Positions 34,525 to 43,545 of a DNA stretch of 64,000 nucleotides are shown here, in pieces. The number at the start of each line of letters is the position of its first letter. Position 1 is the stretch's first letter. Source of the stretch: Bog-159 sp049511415 (lineage in GTDB: Bacteria; Acidobacteriota; Terriglobia; Bryobacterales; Bryobacteraceae); NCBI GenBank assembly GCA_049511415.1, contig JBEKYC010000007.1, forward strand, positions 62,001 to 126,000. The letters are read 5' to 3'. Below the pieces are notes generated by a model. That model was not told the DNA's origin. It saw nothing but the letters and a program-made list of their open reading frames with translations, and ran no database searches. The position numbers and the translations under genes are program-made.

Positions 34525-36542
34525 TACAGGGTCTGCAGGGCATACTCCGCCACATCCTGGGACGAAAGGCGGCCCACGGGCTGGCAGGCGGAGGCGAAGC
34601 GATCGAGAACTTCGTCCACCGTTAACGAACCGTCGCACATGGCGAGCATTTGGGCTGCCAGCGGAGTTAGCTTTACTACCTGGACCTCATCGCCTGTCGC
34701 CCGGGTGGCAACCGTTGACGGCCGATCAATCGAATCGTCGGCGGGTTGATGGGTACGCAGCAACTCGGCGACGCGGGCCGGATCGGAATTCAAGTGCAGG
34801 ATGTAGACGTGCGTCTCCAGCTCCAAACGCATGTCGCTTTGCAGAACCTCGAAGTTCTGCGGCCCACGAAGGCAGCACTGTTCGCGTAAGACTGCAAGCA
34901 AGGCTTCTTCAAATTCGAGCAGCACGCACTCGAACGCGCCGCGGGCTTCCGCCGGACGGCTGCGCAGGAAGCGGACGAAGTGGCGGTCGAAGGTCCAGGT
35001 GGAGTAATAGTGGCGGACCTCGGGACCGCGATCGTGCGGCACCAGATCACGGCTCCAGGCACGCCACTCGTCGTAAAGCTGCAGAATATCACCGCAGCGG
35101 TCGTGGCAGGCGGCCAGGATCCAACGGAAGCGACCCTCACAGCGCAGTGTGAACTCGCGCAGCTCCTGCAAATAACGGCGGTCCAGGTGCGGGGTGGGGA
35201 TAGCGTAGAAATTGGGAAAGACTTCCGGATGCGACGCGATCAACTCGCGCTCGCGCGCTCCTTGCGACCAGCCCGCGTGGGACATGTCCGCGTAAATATC
35301 TTCCAGTACCAGCCGGTCGCGATATTGCGCTTGGAGCGGCGTCCCGGCGAGGGGCGCCAGCAGGTGGATCTGCGGCACTACTTCGGGATCGCGCAGCGAT
35401 TCCGCCAGAAAAGCCACCGTGGCACGCACATCGTCCATGGTCTCTTCCGGAAAACCAACAATGGACGATGCAGCCGTGCGCATGCCGTAGCGCGTGGTGG
35501 TATGCACGATCCGGCGCGCCTCCTCCAGATCGAGCCGCTTCTCGATGATCTTCTGAATGCGCGGCGAGCCGGATTCGATGCCAAAAAAGATGGAAACGCA
35601 GCCGGCGCGCGCCATTAGGGCGATCAGTTCCTCGTCGAGAGAATCGGTGCGCGCGCTGCATCCCCAGCGATAGCCGCGGCCGCTGGTGAGCAGCGCTTCG
35701 CAGAATGCGGCCACCCGCCGCCGGTCGACAGTGAACATGTCGTGCTGCAGGTCGAAATATTCCACCGCATACCGGGCTTGCAGCAGATTCATTTCCTGCA
35801 TCACCCTGGCGGGAGACTTGAGGCGGAAGCGCCGGCGAAAGAAATCGTTGGTGGAACAAAAGGTGCATCCGAAGGGGCAGCCGCGGCCGAGTTCCAGGGG
35901 CAGGCTGCGGACCACCGGCGGCATGCCCGGGTACAGGTGAAATGCTGGCGTGGGCAGTGCGTCCAGATCCGCCACCAACTCAGGCTGCGGACCGCGGCGC
36001 ACCTCGCCGCCGGCGCGATAAGTGGCGCCGGGCGTCGATTCCGGCGCGCGGCCCTCCTTGAGGCGCGTTACAAATTCCGGCAGGCTGCGATCGGCCTCGC
36101 CCCGCAGAATGAAGTCCACGAACGGGAAGTCGCGCAAAGTGGCGGCATCCACCGCGGAGGCCTGCGGACCGCCCAGCAGATTCACGGCGGATGGGCGCAG
36201 CTCTTTCAGCCGCGCGGCGGTTTGAATAGTGATGGGGTAGCTGTTGCAGATGGTCGAGAAGCCGTACAGATCGGCATCGCGCGCCGCCAGATGCTCCGCG
36301 GCGTAGTGACTGTATGACAGGCCTTGGAGGCGCGCGTCCGAATCCAGATAGTCTAAGTACCAGGAATTCGAATCGACGATTTCCGGTGTCACACCGGCAG
36401 CTTCCAGGTCGGCCGCCAGAGTCAGCACGCCGAGCGGAATATCCCCCGCCGAAGCCCGTAAGCCGGCGCTCTCAAATTGCGCCGGATCGGCAAAGTCCGT
36501 GACGGTCGGAATGCTGACCAGACATATTTTCGGAGGTGCCAT
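34440..36542 (-). CDS. B12-binding radical-SAM protein with C-terminal PqqD-like domain
   Basis: 700 residues. The N-terminal cobalamin-binding domain spans about 1-190 (LLGGPQASAVDAATLRDFP, then ILRGEADRSLPEFV). The radical-SAM cluster is C222-x3-C226-x2-C229 in GRGCPFGCTFCS, followed by a typical SAM barrel with FFGIESGSPRIQKII and GFPEETMDDV. Toward the C-terminus, VKLTPLAAQMLAMCDGSLTV plus EVLDRF (about 625-680) looks like a PqqD-type RiPP recognition element. Such enzymes modify ribosomal peptides, often by C-methylation. It follows the 63-residue peptide gene by 5 nt. The substrate is unknown. Confidence 0.85.
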   Translation of the reverse strand: MAPPKICLVSIPTVTDFADPAQFESAGLRASAGDIPLGVLTLAADLEAAGVTPEIVDSNSWYLDYLDSDARLQGLSYSHYAAEHLAARDADLYGFSTICNSYPITIQTAARLKELRPSAVNLLGGPQASAVDAATLRDFPFVDFILRGEADRSLPEFVTRLKEGRAPESTPGATYRAGGEVRRGPQPELVADLDALPTPAFHLYPGMPPVVRSLPLELGRGCPFGCTFCSTNDFFRRRFRLKSPARVMQEMNLLQARYAVEYFDLQHDMFTVDRRRVAAFCEALLTSGRGYRWGCSARTDSLDEELIALMARAGCVSIFFGIESGSPRIQKIIEKRLDLEEARRIVHTTTRYGMRTAASSIVGFPEETMDDVRATVAFLAESLRDPEVVPQIHLLAPLAGTPLQAQYRDRLVLEDIYADMSHAGWSQGARERELIASHPEVFPNFYAIPTPHLDRRYLQELREFTLRCEGRFRWILAACHDRCGDILQLYDEWRAWSRDLVPHDRGPEVRHYYSTWTFDRHFVRFLRSRPAEARGAFECVLLEFEEALLAVLREQCCLRGPQNFEVLQSDMRLELETHVYILHLNSDPARVAELLRTHQPADDSIDRPSTVATRATGDEVQVVKLTPLAAQMLAMCDGSLTVDEVLDRFASACQPVGRLSSQDVAEYALQTLYQRKLIRAIPAEMDADDAPAPLVACSAA

Positions 36543-36547
36543 GGCCC

Positions 36548-36739
36548 CTACTGCTTGGGTCTGGCCGGTGGCTTCTCCGGCTTATTGGCCGCCACATCAT
36601 CATTGAGAAATAATCGGATGGAGCTATCGGTCACATCCAGCACTTTGCTCAAGTGCTCGGTTTCCTCCGGTGTCAGATCGCGCTTCAGCTTCACGGTGAT
36701 TCCGTAGACATCACCCTTCTTGCCGCCGCTGGTCTTCAT
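36548..36739 (-). CDS. 63-residue peptide, candidate precursor or partner of the radical-SAM protein
   Basis: MKTSGGKKGDVYGITVKLKR begins the 63-residue product, which goes on LTPEETEHLSKVLDVTDSSI and ends in a Pro/Lys-rich KPEKPPARPKQ tail. It has no Cys or Trp. A very strong ribosome site (AAGGAGGA, 36745-36752) precedes the ATG, and the radical-SAM gene starts 5 nt after its stop, so the pair is co-expressed. The coding is more plausible than chance: good codon use, a helix-turn-helix-like LTPEETEHLSKVL and a strong site. It could be a RiPP precursor or a small accessory protein. No family recognised. Confidence 0.6.
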   Translation of the reverse strand: MKTSGGKKGDVYGITVKLKRDLTPEETEHLSKVLDVTDSSIRLFLNDDVAANKPEKPPARPKQ

Positions 36740-36814
36740 AGGCTTCCTCCTTATCTGAGCAACTGTACATCAAAACCTGGCGGGTAGCAAACGGTTTTTC
36801 GAATTTCGGGCTTA
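36740..36814. promoter_or_regulatory. Leader of the 63-residue peptide/radical-SAM unit
   Basis: This 75-bp gap follows the stop of the upstream kinase gene and carries the AAGGAGGA ribosome site. It is AT-rich near 36770-36800 and may carry a separate promoter, though no clear -35/-10 pair was found. Confidence 0.35.
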
Positions 36815-39499
36815 TTATCGTTGCGGGAAAGCCATCCAGATGGAGCCGGAACGCTCGGCGAGATCCAGGAACATACGATCTTTGGCCACCGCGAAATTCC
36901 GGATCGGTTGCGAGATGCTCTCGGCATCCAGCCGGGCGTTGTGAAAGTGATGGAGCGCGCGCGCCTCCCGCCGGAACTGGCCATCGACCGCGCGACTCCA
37001 GATGCAGGGATGCCCGTCCGCATCGGAGTAAAAGAACAGCGTGCGTCCATCCACCGACCAATGCGGCTTATCGGACCACCCGGAAGCCGGCCCGGCCGGC
37101 AGCCACTCACCCGGCGTGCCGTAGGGCGCGACGTACACCCGGCGCTCCTGTTCTGGAGCGTGCGTGGAGAATGCGATCCACTTCCTGTCGGGCGAGATCT
37201 CCGCTTCGTCCAACAGTAGTCCCGATCTTGCCAGAGCGGGAGTGACACTGCCGGTGGTAACACTGATGCTGTCAATCTGGCCCCGCGCCGACGCCAGAAG
37301 TCCGTCGCCGCCCGGCATCCACGAGCTGGCGAATCCGCACTGCTGGCAGAGGCGGCGCGTGCGCCGCGTAGCGCAGGTCATCACGTAAATGGAATTGCCG
37401 GCGCCTTCGGCAACGCTGTAGGCCAGCAGGTCTCCGGCCGGGCTGATCACTGGATTCGACTTCGCGCCCGCGTCACTCGTCATCATCGACTCATTGCCCG
37501 ATGGGAGATCGCGCAGCCAGATCTGACGGATACCTTTCTCCGCCGGCGAACGCGTGAACGCCAACCACCGGCCGTCGCTTGAAATGCTGGGAAAGGCATC
37601 GAGATCGGCGGACTGCGTGATTCGTTCGCCGGTTTGCGCATCGGCGCCGTGCAAGGCAAAGCTCCAGATCCGTACCAGGCCGCGGTGATTCTCGAAGGCT
37701 ATAGTGCCGTCGTCGGCGACCCATGGTCCGGTTTCAAAAGCCGCCCCGAAAGTCAGTCGTTGGGCCGAGCCCGGGTGGGTGGGATACCGGACCTCAAAGA
37801 GCGCGCGCCAGAGGTTTACGTTGGCGCCTTGCGCGGCGGCGAAAACCAGGTAATCGCCGCTCCAGTAAGCTGCGAAGGTCTGCACTTGCAGACCTTCGTC
37901 CAGAAAGCGCTTCATTGCGCCGGTATTGACAGAATCGCGCCCATCCAGCGGGACCAGCCACCACTCGGCGTCTTCGTCCGGTGGGAGATTCGGCTTAGGC
38001 GAGCCTTGCAGCAGGACGTGGCGGGAATCGGGCGCCCAAACCGGATAGCGCGCATCGGCGAGCAGCGGGCAAATCTGCCGGGCCGCTCCACCGTGGGACG
38101 GCATCACATAAGTCTTGGCCGATGGCAAGCGTCCGTGACCCGGTTCGCCCATCCAATAGGCGAGATATTGGCCATCGGGGGAGAATCGCGGTTGGCGGCC
38201 ATTTGGCGCTATTATTTGCGGCTGGCCGCCCAGGGCCGGCATGACGTAAATGCCGCCGCCCGCTTGATCCAACTCGTAAGCGATCGCATGACCGTCGGGT
38301 GAAAGGGCCAAATCGGAAATGCTGAAGCGCCCGTGAGTCAACTGCAGCGAAGAGCCGTTGGGCACCTGCCGCACCCACACATCCTGGGTTCCCGGATTGG
38401 CTTGATCGGAAGCGTAGGCCAGCAGCTTGCCGTCGGCGGATAAACTGGGATCGGAGTTGAGGGAGTCATCTCCGGTCATGCGCACCAGTTGGAGTTGCGG
38501 CGGCGCGGCCGAGCGCCGGAAGACTCCGTACCAGGCGCCGGCGGCCGCCATTAAGGCGATGACAGCCACCGCGGCCCAAGTCAGACGCGACCGGCGCTTG
38601 GGCAGGGGCCTGCCGTGCATGACGCTCTCCAGGGCCAATGCCATCGCGCCAGCCGACTGAAAGCGCTTTTCAGGATCTGGGTGCGTGGCCCGTTCCACCA
38701 GGGCGATGAAGCTTTCCGGCAAGTCCGGGCGGACGTCCAGCAGGGGCGCGCGGCGGCCCGTAGCATGCGCTTCGCGCAATTCCGAGATGCTTTTCGCCGT
38801 GACGGGATACTTCAGGGTCACCAGGTAGTAGAGGAGCACACCCACAGCATAGAGGTCAGTTCGAGCCGAAGCCGGCTCTCCGGAAAACATCTCCGGCGCC
38901 ATATAAGGCAGCGTGCCGGCAAGCTCTGTGGCCACACCCGCCTGAGCTTGCTGCCCCAGACCAAAATCGACCAACACCACGCGCCCATCGCTTTGCCGCA
39001 TGACGTTGCTTGCCTTGATATCGCGATGCACCAGCCCCTTGGCGTGCACCAGCGCCAATCCACGGCAGACCTGTAGGCACACCAGGCTGGCATAGGCCGG
39101 GTCGAGGGCGCCGCGTTCGGTGGCGAAAACTTGCAGGCTCTGGCCCTGGATCAGTTCCATGGACAGAGCCGCGCCGCCGGCGCTTTCTTCGTGACCATAG
39201 ACCGAGACGATGTTGGGATGATGCAGTTGCGCCAGGACGCGTCCTTCGCGAATGGCTTCCGGGCTATTCAGAAGCTTGAGGGCCACGTCGCGATCCAGGC
39301 GGTCACGGGCCTGATAGACGGCGCCGAAGGCTCCCTGACCCAGTTTGGCGACAATTTCGAACTGTCCCCAGCGCTCGCCGGGCTCGAGCGCGCGCGACGG
39401 AGTCACGTCGGCGGATTGCAGGCTGACCGTCTTTTCGCCAGCGGCCTTCCAGCGCGCACTCCATCCGGTAATGGTTTCGATCAGGGACCGCTTCGACAC
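36815..39499 (-). CDS. Membrane Ser/Thr protein kinase with TolB/WD40-like C-terminal propeller
   Basis: About 894 residues. The kinase domain occupies roughly 45-300: the P-loop KLGQGAFGAVYQA, VALKLL (Lys), the catalytic HRDIKASN, DFGLG and the APE loop YMAPEMF. One transmembrane helix follows (LTWAAVAVIALMAAAGAW, about 310-330). The rest is a PD40/TolB-like propeller (SADGKLLAYASDQANPGTQDVW, with LSPDGHAIAYELDQAGGG), probably outside the membrane and sensing a ligand. The layout is typical of Acidobacteria. The start is uncertain: GTG 39499 is chosen over TTG 39517. Confidence 0.88.
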   Translation of the reverse strand: MSKRSLIETITGWSARWKAAGEKTVSLQSADVTPSRALEPGERWGQFEIVAKLGQGAFGAVYQARDRLDRDVALKLLNSPEAIREGRVLAQLHHPNIVSVYGHEESAGGAALSMELIQGQSLQVFATERGALDPAYASLVCLQVCRGLALVHAKGLVHRDIKASNVMRQSDGRVVLVDFGLGQQAQAGVATELAGTLPYMAPEMFSGEPASARTDLYAVGVLLYYLVTLKYPVTAKSISELREAHATGRRAPLLDVRPDLPESFIALVERATHPDPEKRFQSAGAMALALESVMHGRPLPKRRSRLTWAAVAVIALMAAAGAWYGVFRRSAAPPQLQLVRMTGDDSLNSDPSLSADGKLLAYASDQANPGTQDVWVRQVPNGSSLQLTHGRFSISDLALSPDGHAIAYELDQAGGGIYVMPALGGQPQIIAPNGRQPRFSPDGQYLAYWMGEPGHGRLPSAKTYVMPSHGGAARQICPLLADARYPVWAPDSRHVLLQGSPKPNLPPDEDAEWWLVPLDGRDSVNTGAMKRFLDEGLQVQTFAAYWSGDYLVFAAAQGANVNLWRALFEVRYPTHPGSAQRLTFGAAFETGPWVADDGTIAFENHRGLVRIWSFALHGADAQTGERITQSADLDAFPSISSDGRWLAFTRSPAEKGIRQIWLRDLPSGNESMMTSDAGAKSNPVISPAGDLLAYSVAEGAGNSIYVMTCATRRTRRLCQQCGFASSWMPGGDGLLASARGQIDSISVTTGSVTPALARSGLLLDEAEISPDRKWIAFSTHAPEQERRVYVAPYGTPGEWLPAGPASGWSDKPHWSVDGRTLFFYSDADGHPCIWSRAVDGQFRREARALHHFHNARLDAESISQPIRNFAVAKDRMFLDLAERSGSIWMAFPQR

Positions 39500-39536
39500 G
39501 ATGGCGCCTAACCTCAATATAAGTCAACAGGCCGAC

Positions 39537-40859
39537 TTAGCCGCGGCTGATTGGCAAATCGCCGGCGGAACCATCGAGCTCCAGCTTGATGATGGTATCC
39601 ACCGCCGCCCGATGCGCCGCCGCAACCGTCACTTCGATGCCCGAGTTGGACTGGTGCACCGACGCGCTGCCGCCGGTCAACACGCTATGCCGCACGACAC
39701 GGCGCGGAATCGCGGTTAGCGCTACCGTTTCCGCCGGCCAGCGCAGGATGTGCAGGTAAATCAGGTTCTGCCGGCGCGTGCTGCCGCCCCACCAGCGTCC
39801 CTGCGGCATTTGGAAGCTTTCCTCGTCATCCTTCCGCATCTTTTCGTCAGGCGCGACGAAGGGACCACCGCGTGCGCCGTAGATGCTTTCGCCGTACTTC
39901 CGCAGAAACGCGCCCATTTCCCGCAGCCGCGCCGCGTGCGACTCCTCGAAGCGGCCGTCCGGCCGCGGACCGGCGTTGAACAGCAGGTTGCCGTCGCCGA
40001 TGGCACAGCAAACCAATCCGCGCAGGCATTCCTCGATGGGCCGCAGGACGTCATCCGGATTGTACGCCCACTGGTGCCCGACCGTAGCGCAAGTCTCCCA
40101 CGGCCGTATGTTCTGGAAACTGCCGATGGTCTGCTCGGGAGTATCGTAATCGGCGGGAATGCCGGCGCGATCGTTAATCACCAGGTCCGGTTGCAACTGG
40201 CGCATCATGCGGATCAGGCGCGGCGCGTCCCAATCCGCCGCGCTGCCGCCCAAGCCGTCAAAGAACCACATATCGGTCTTGCCGTAGTCGGTGAGCAGTT
40301 CGCGCACCTGCCCGTGCAGGTATTCGATGTATTTCGCATGCGCCGCGCCGTTTCGATAGTCGGGATGGCGCCAGTCGGGTTGCGAGTAGTAGACCCCCCA
40401 AGGCATACCGGCGCGGTGACAGGCATCCGCCAGTTGCTTGACGATGTCTTTGCCGTAGGGCGAGCGCGGGCTTGTAATTTTGTAATCCGTCAGCCGGGAG
40501 TCAAAATTGCAGAATCCGTCATGGTGCTTGCAGGTGAACACCAGATACTGCATGCCGGCGTCCTTGGCCAGTTGCACCCATTGGTCCGGGGCGAACTTCA
40601 CGGGATTGAAGATGCGGTACAGGTTGTCGTAGATTTCCACCGGGACGTTGCCAGTATGCGCGTCGTGACGGCCGCGGCGCTCACCGCCGCGGGACCAACT
40701 GATCTCAGTGCCCACGATGCTGACCGGTCCCCAGTGGACGAACAAGCCGAAGCGCAGGTCTTTCCATCGCTCGATGGCCGCCGCGGGCGCGCCGGGATCG
40801 GATGCGGACCAGGCGGGCAGCGCCGCCAGCGGGAGCGAGCAAAAGGTTCGCCGTTTCAT
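39537..40859 (-). CDS. GH29 alpha-L-fucosidase
   Basis: 440 residues. The start MKRRTFCSLPLAALPAWSAS carries a twin-arginine-like signal, so it may be exported. GH29 landmarks include WKDLRFGLFVHWGP, TCKHHDGFCNFDS, the nucleophile Asp in MWFFDGLGG (D201) and GPRPDGRFEESHAARLREMG. It releases L-fucose from glycans. The gene stands alone, next to the kinase. A TATACT box (40869-40874) ends 9 nt before the ATG, giving a nearly leaderless start. Confidence 0.88.
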   Translation of the reverse strand: MKRRTFCSLPLAALPAWSASDPGAPAAAIERWKDLRFGLFVHWGPVSIVGTEISWSRGGERRGRHDAHTGNVPVEIYDNLYRIFNPVKFAPDQWVQLAKDAGMQYLVFTCKHHDGFCNFDSRLTDYKITSPRSPYGKDIVKQLADACHRAGMPWGVYYSQPDWRHPDYRNGAAHAKYIEYLHGQVRELLTDYGKTDMWFFDGLGGSAADWDAPRLIRMMRQLQPDLVINDRAGIPADYDTPEQTIGSFQNIRPWETCATVGHQWAYNPDDVLRPIEECLRGLVCCAIGDGNLLFNAGPRPDGRFEESHAARLREMGAFLRKYGESIYGARGGPFVAPDEKMRKDDEESFQMPQGRWWGGSTRRQNLIYLHILRWPAETVALTAIPRRVVRHSVLTGGSASVHQSNSGIEVTVAAAHRAAVDTIIKLELDGSAGDLPISRG

Positions 40860-40913
40860 GGAAAGCAGAGTATAGCCGCAAGCTTCATCCTGCGGCTGTA
40901 GTCTTCTCGCGTC

Positions 40914-41111
40914 CTACTTTAGCCGTGTGACTACGAAGCCAATCGTAAATAGAATCCCACAAGCCAAAACGCCCGTGGCCCCTATCACGATTTGCGCTGG
41001 ATGGCCGTGCGTCAGTCCCCACACGAGGCACAAGAGGAAGGCAAGCAGCAAGGCGACGGTTGCGCCAAATCCGGGGTGTGCAGGGAACACCATCAAGCAG
41101 GGGTCTCGCAC
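40914..41111 (-). CDS. Small two-helix membrane protein
   Basis: 65 residues, or 59 if it starts at the Met at 41093. Two hydrophobic helices (ATVALLLAFLLCLVWGL and IVIGATGVLACGILFTIGFV) are joined by a GHPAQ turn and end in TRLK. No family recognised. The composition supports a real membrane protein but the start and expression are unproven. Confidence 0.5.
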   Translation of the reverse strand: MRDPCLMVFPAHPGFGATVALLLAFLLCLVWGLTHGHPAQIVIGATGVLACGILFTIGFVVTRLK

Positions 41112-41417
41112 TGCATCTTAGCAGTCGCCGATGAAGCAGCGCCATGCTTCCCGAACCATCCTTGTCAAAGTCTGCGCGCCAAAGCTATTCCGTCGGGCTA
41201 TCTGGGAATACAATAGGCTCCCGGAAACCCTCGGTCTTCACGGCGCGGTAGATGACCCCGGCAGTCAGCCGGATGCCGCCCGCCATGCGCCGGCTTGGGC
41301 AGGCTGGTCCAGTGCAATTCAGGTGCGCGGACGGCGGCATCTCCGCCTGGCTGGACTCGACATGGAACTCACGATTGTGACACAACAGAGGTAGAGCGGT
41401 GCGAGGCGGCTCTCTCT
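41112..41417. other. 306 bp with no supported gene
   Basis: This stretch lies between the two-helix membrane protein and the DUF58 gene. A minus-strand ORF of 66 residues (41185-41385) has no recognisable similarity, and a TACAAT at about 41212 is not followed by a start at the expected distance. Promoters of the flanking genes are expected here but none is assigned. Confidence 0.4.
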
Positions 41418-42515
41418 TTGCGCGCGCGTTGGATCAAAATCAAACAACTGCTACTGCGGCGAATCCGCTACAAGGTCACCCGCGGCGGTGTGCTGTTCAG
41501 CCTGGCCGTTTTGTTCGTGGGACTGGCCGCGGTGGCCTCCGCCAACAATCTGTTATTCCTGATCCTGGCCACCATGCTCTCCACGCTCATGGTTTCCGGA
41601 TTGATCAGCCGGTTGTGCCTGGCCGGTCTGGAATTGGATTTTCTGGTGCCCGAGCATGTGTCGGCGGGCCGCACCATTCCCGCCAAGCTCTACGTGCGCA
41701 ATTCGAAATTCTGGATGCCTTCGTTTTCCATCCACGTGGAGGGAGTGGGAGAAGAAGCGCCGCCCGTGTTGCAATCGGCTGTCTATTTCCCCGTGATTCC
41801 CAGCCGCGCCACGCTGGAGGAGACCGTGCAGGTACATTTTGCGCGCCGCGGCGAGTACCGCCAGAACCGCTTTGCTTTTCATACGCGCTTTCCGTTTGGA
41901 TTTCTGGAAAAGAACATCCGGGTCATCCTGCGGCGCGAAGTGATCGTGTATCCCTCGATCGATGCGCAGGCCGGATTCGAAGAACTGCTGGCGGATCTGA
42001 CCGGCGAGATCGAAACCCATTACCGCGGCCTGGGCCGCGACTTCTACCGCATCCGCCCCTATGAAGCGTTCGAGAGCGCGCGCCACGTGGATTGGAAGGC
42101 TACGGCCCACACCGGCGCCCTGCAGATCCGCGAATTCGCCCGCGACCAGGAGCAGACCGTGGATCTGTTCCTCGATCTGGAGACGCCGCCCGGCTTCGAA
42201 GAATGGTTCGAGCGTGCGGTGGATTGCTGCGCATTTCTGGCCTGGCGGTTGGCCGGCAAAGCGGTCGGCATTCACTTCCGCACGCAGGATCTGGATTTTC
42301 GCCTGCCCGAAGAAGGCGACGTCTTTACTATCCTCAAATATCTGGCGACGGTTGCCGCAAGGCCCGGTAAGCCGCCGGATGCGCCCTCGGACGAAACCAG
42401 TTTTCCCATCGTCCTGACGGCATCGCCGGCGCGTTTTAGCGATCCGGCTTGGGCATCGGCGCGCGTCATCGGTCCCGATGTTCTAGCCGGCCGCCTTACC
42501 GCCAGTCAGCCGTGA
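41418..42515 (+). CDS. DUF58 domain-containing membrane protein
   Basis: 365 residues if it starts at the TTG at 41418, preceded by GAGG at 41403; the upstream open frame lacks protein character. Two close hydrophobic segments (VLFSLAVLFVGLAAVASA and LLFLILATMLSTLMVSGL) are followed by beta-rich sequence and the DUF58 core (RDFYRIRPYEAFESARHVDW, then ATAHTGALQIREFARDQEQ). DUF58 proteins usually accompany MoxR ATPases and VWA proteins; neither is next to it here. It overlaps the convergent TolB-like gene by 20 bp. Confidence 0.8.
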   Translation: MRARWIKIKQLLLRRIRYKVTRGGVLFSLAVLFVGLAAVASANNLLFLILATMLSTLMVSGLISRLCLAGLELDFLVPEHVSAGRTIPAKLYVRNSKFWMPSFSIHVEGVGEEAPPVLQSAVYFPVIPSRATLEETVQVHFARRGEYRQNRFAFHTRFPFGFLEKNIRVILRREVIVYPSIDAQAGFEELLADLTGEIETHYRGLGRDFYRIRPYEAFESARHVDWKATAHTGALQIREFARDQEQTVDLFLDLETPPGFEEWFERAVDCCAFLAWRLAGKAVGIHFRTQDLDFRLPEEGDVFTILKYLATVAARPGKPPDAPSDETSFPIVLTASPARFSDPAWASARVIGPDVLAGRLTASQP

Positions 42516-43512
42516 AGATATTGAACTCGTACTTCTCTTTCGCCTCCCGGTCCGAACAGAACACCAGCGTTTTGCCGTCGGGCGAAAACTCCGGAAACGA
42601 GGTGAATCCGCCAAAATCGGTCACCTGCTCCAGACCGCTGCCGTCCAGGTTCATCATGTACAGTTCGAACCGGCGCGTGTCGCAGGCATGCTTGTTGGAG
42701 GCGAACAGGATCTTCTTGCCGTCCGGAGTAAAGGTCGGCGCGAAGCTGGCGCAGCCGAAATTGGTGACGGTTTGCGCATGGCTGCCGTCCGCGTCCGAAA
42801 CCACGATCTCCATCTTCATGGGCGCGGTCAGATTATCGGCCAGCAGGGATTTGTAGCGGGCCATCTCCTCCGGCGTCTTGGGATAATTGGCGCGCCAGAC
42901 CAGCTTCTTTCCGTCGCGCGAGAACACCGCACCGCCATCATATCCCGGCTTGGTGGTGATTTGCAGCTTGCGCGATCCGTCCGGGCGCATGGTCCACAGA
43001 TCCAGATCGCCCGAGGCCAGCGACGTGTAGACGATCGTGCCGGTTTTCCAATTCACGGTGCCTTCGGCATCGTAGCCGGGCGCGGTGGTGAGTTGCTTCA
43101 GGATCTTGCCGGCGTCGGTTGCGAGGTAGATGTCGTAGCCCGCGAACACGCCCCAAACATAACCGTGGCTGCGGTCGGGCGGTGGCGGACAGGCATCCGC
43201 GGCGGCATGCGTGGAGGCATAGATGATGTGACGGTTGTCTTTCAGAAAATAGCCGCAGGTGGTACGCCCCTTGCCGGTGGATACCATGTGCTGGTCCGAT
43301 CCATCCGCGTTCATGATGTACATCTGGTCGCAATCCTGCGGCGCGCGCGTGGATTGGAAGATCAGCCGTTTGCCGTCTGGCGCCCAATACGCTTCGGCGT
43401 TCTGTCCGCCATGAGTCAGTTGATGGAAATTGACGAGATGCGAGTCGCCGGCGAGGGCACTCGCGGCGAGAAGCGCCAGAAAGGCGGGAAACAGACAAAC
43501 GGACCGAAGCAT
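42496..43512 (-). CDS. Exported TolB-like WD40/PD40 propeller protein
   Basis: 338 residues with a signal peptide (MLRSVCLFPAFLALLAASALA). PD40 repeats include YWAPDGKRLIFQSTR, FSRDGKKLVWRANYP, FTPDGKKILFASNKH and FSPDGKTLVFCSDR. It is a periplasmic propeller like TolB without its N-terminal domain. TATAAA on the minus strand (43521-43526) ends 8 nt before the ATG, giving a nearly leaderless start. It shares a 33-bp divergent intergenic region with the permease gene. Confidence 0.85.
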   Translation of the reverse strand: MLRSVCLFPAFLALLAASALAGDSHLVNFHQLTHGGQNAEAYWAPDGKRLIFQSTRAPQDCDQMYIMNADGSDQHMVSTGKGRTTCGYFLKDNRHIIYASTHAAADACPPPPDRSHGYVWGVFAGYDIYLATDAGKILKQLTTAPGYDAEGTVNWKTGTIVYTSLASGDLDLWTMRPDGSRKLQITTKPGYDGGAVFSRDGKKLVWRANYPKTPEEMARYKSLLADNLTAPMKMEIVVSDADGSHAQTVTNFGCASFAPTFTPDGKKILFASNKHACDTRRFELYMMNLDGSGLEQVTDFGGFTSFPEFSPDGKTLVFCSDREAKEKYEFNIFTADWR

Positions 43513-43545
43513 CCGACCATTTTATACAATCGTAGCTGTCAGCCC
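43513..43545. promoter_or_regulatory. Compact divergent double promoter
   Basis: Only 33 bp separate the TolB-like and permease start codons. Minus-strand TATAAA (43526-43521) and plus-strand TACAAT (43525-43530) overlap in the same AT patch, so the two genes should compete for RNA polymerase. Confidence 0.45.

Noticed and set aside
41185..41385. 66-residue minus-strand ORF
   Set aside because: No homology recognised, no ribosome site and no nearby gene that would suggest a role.
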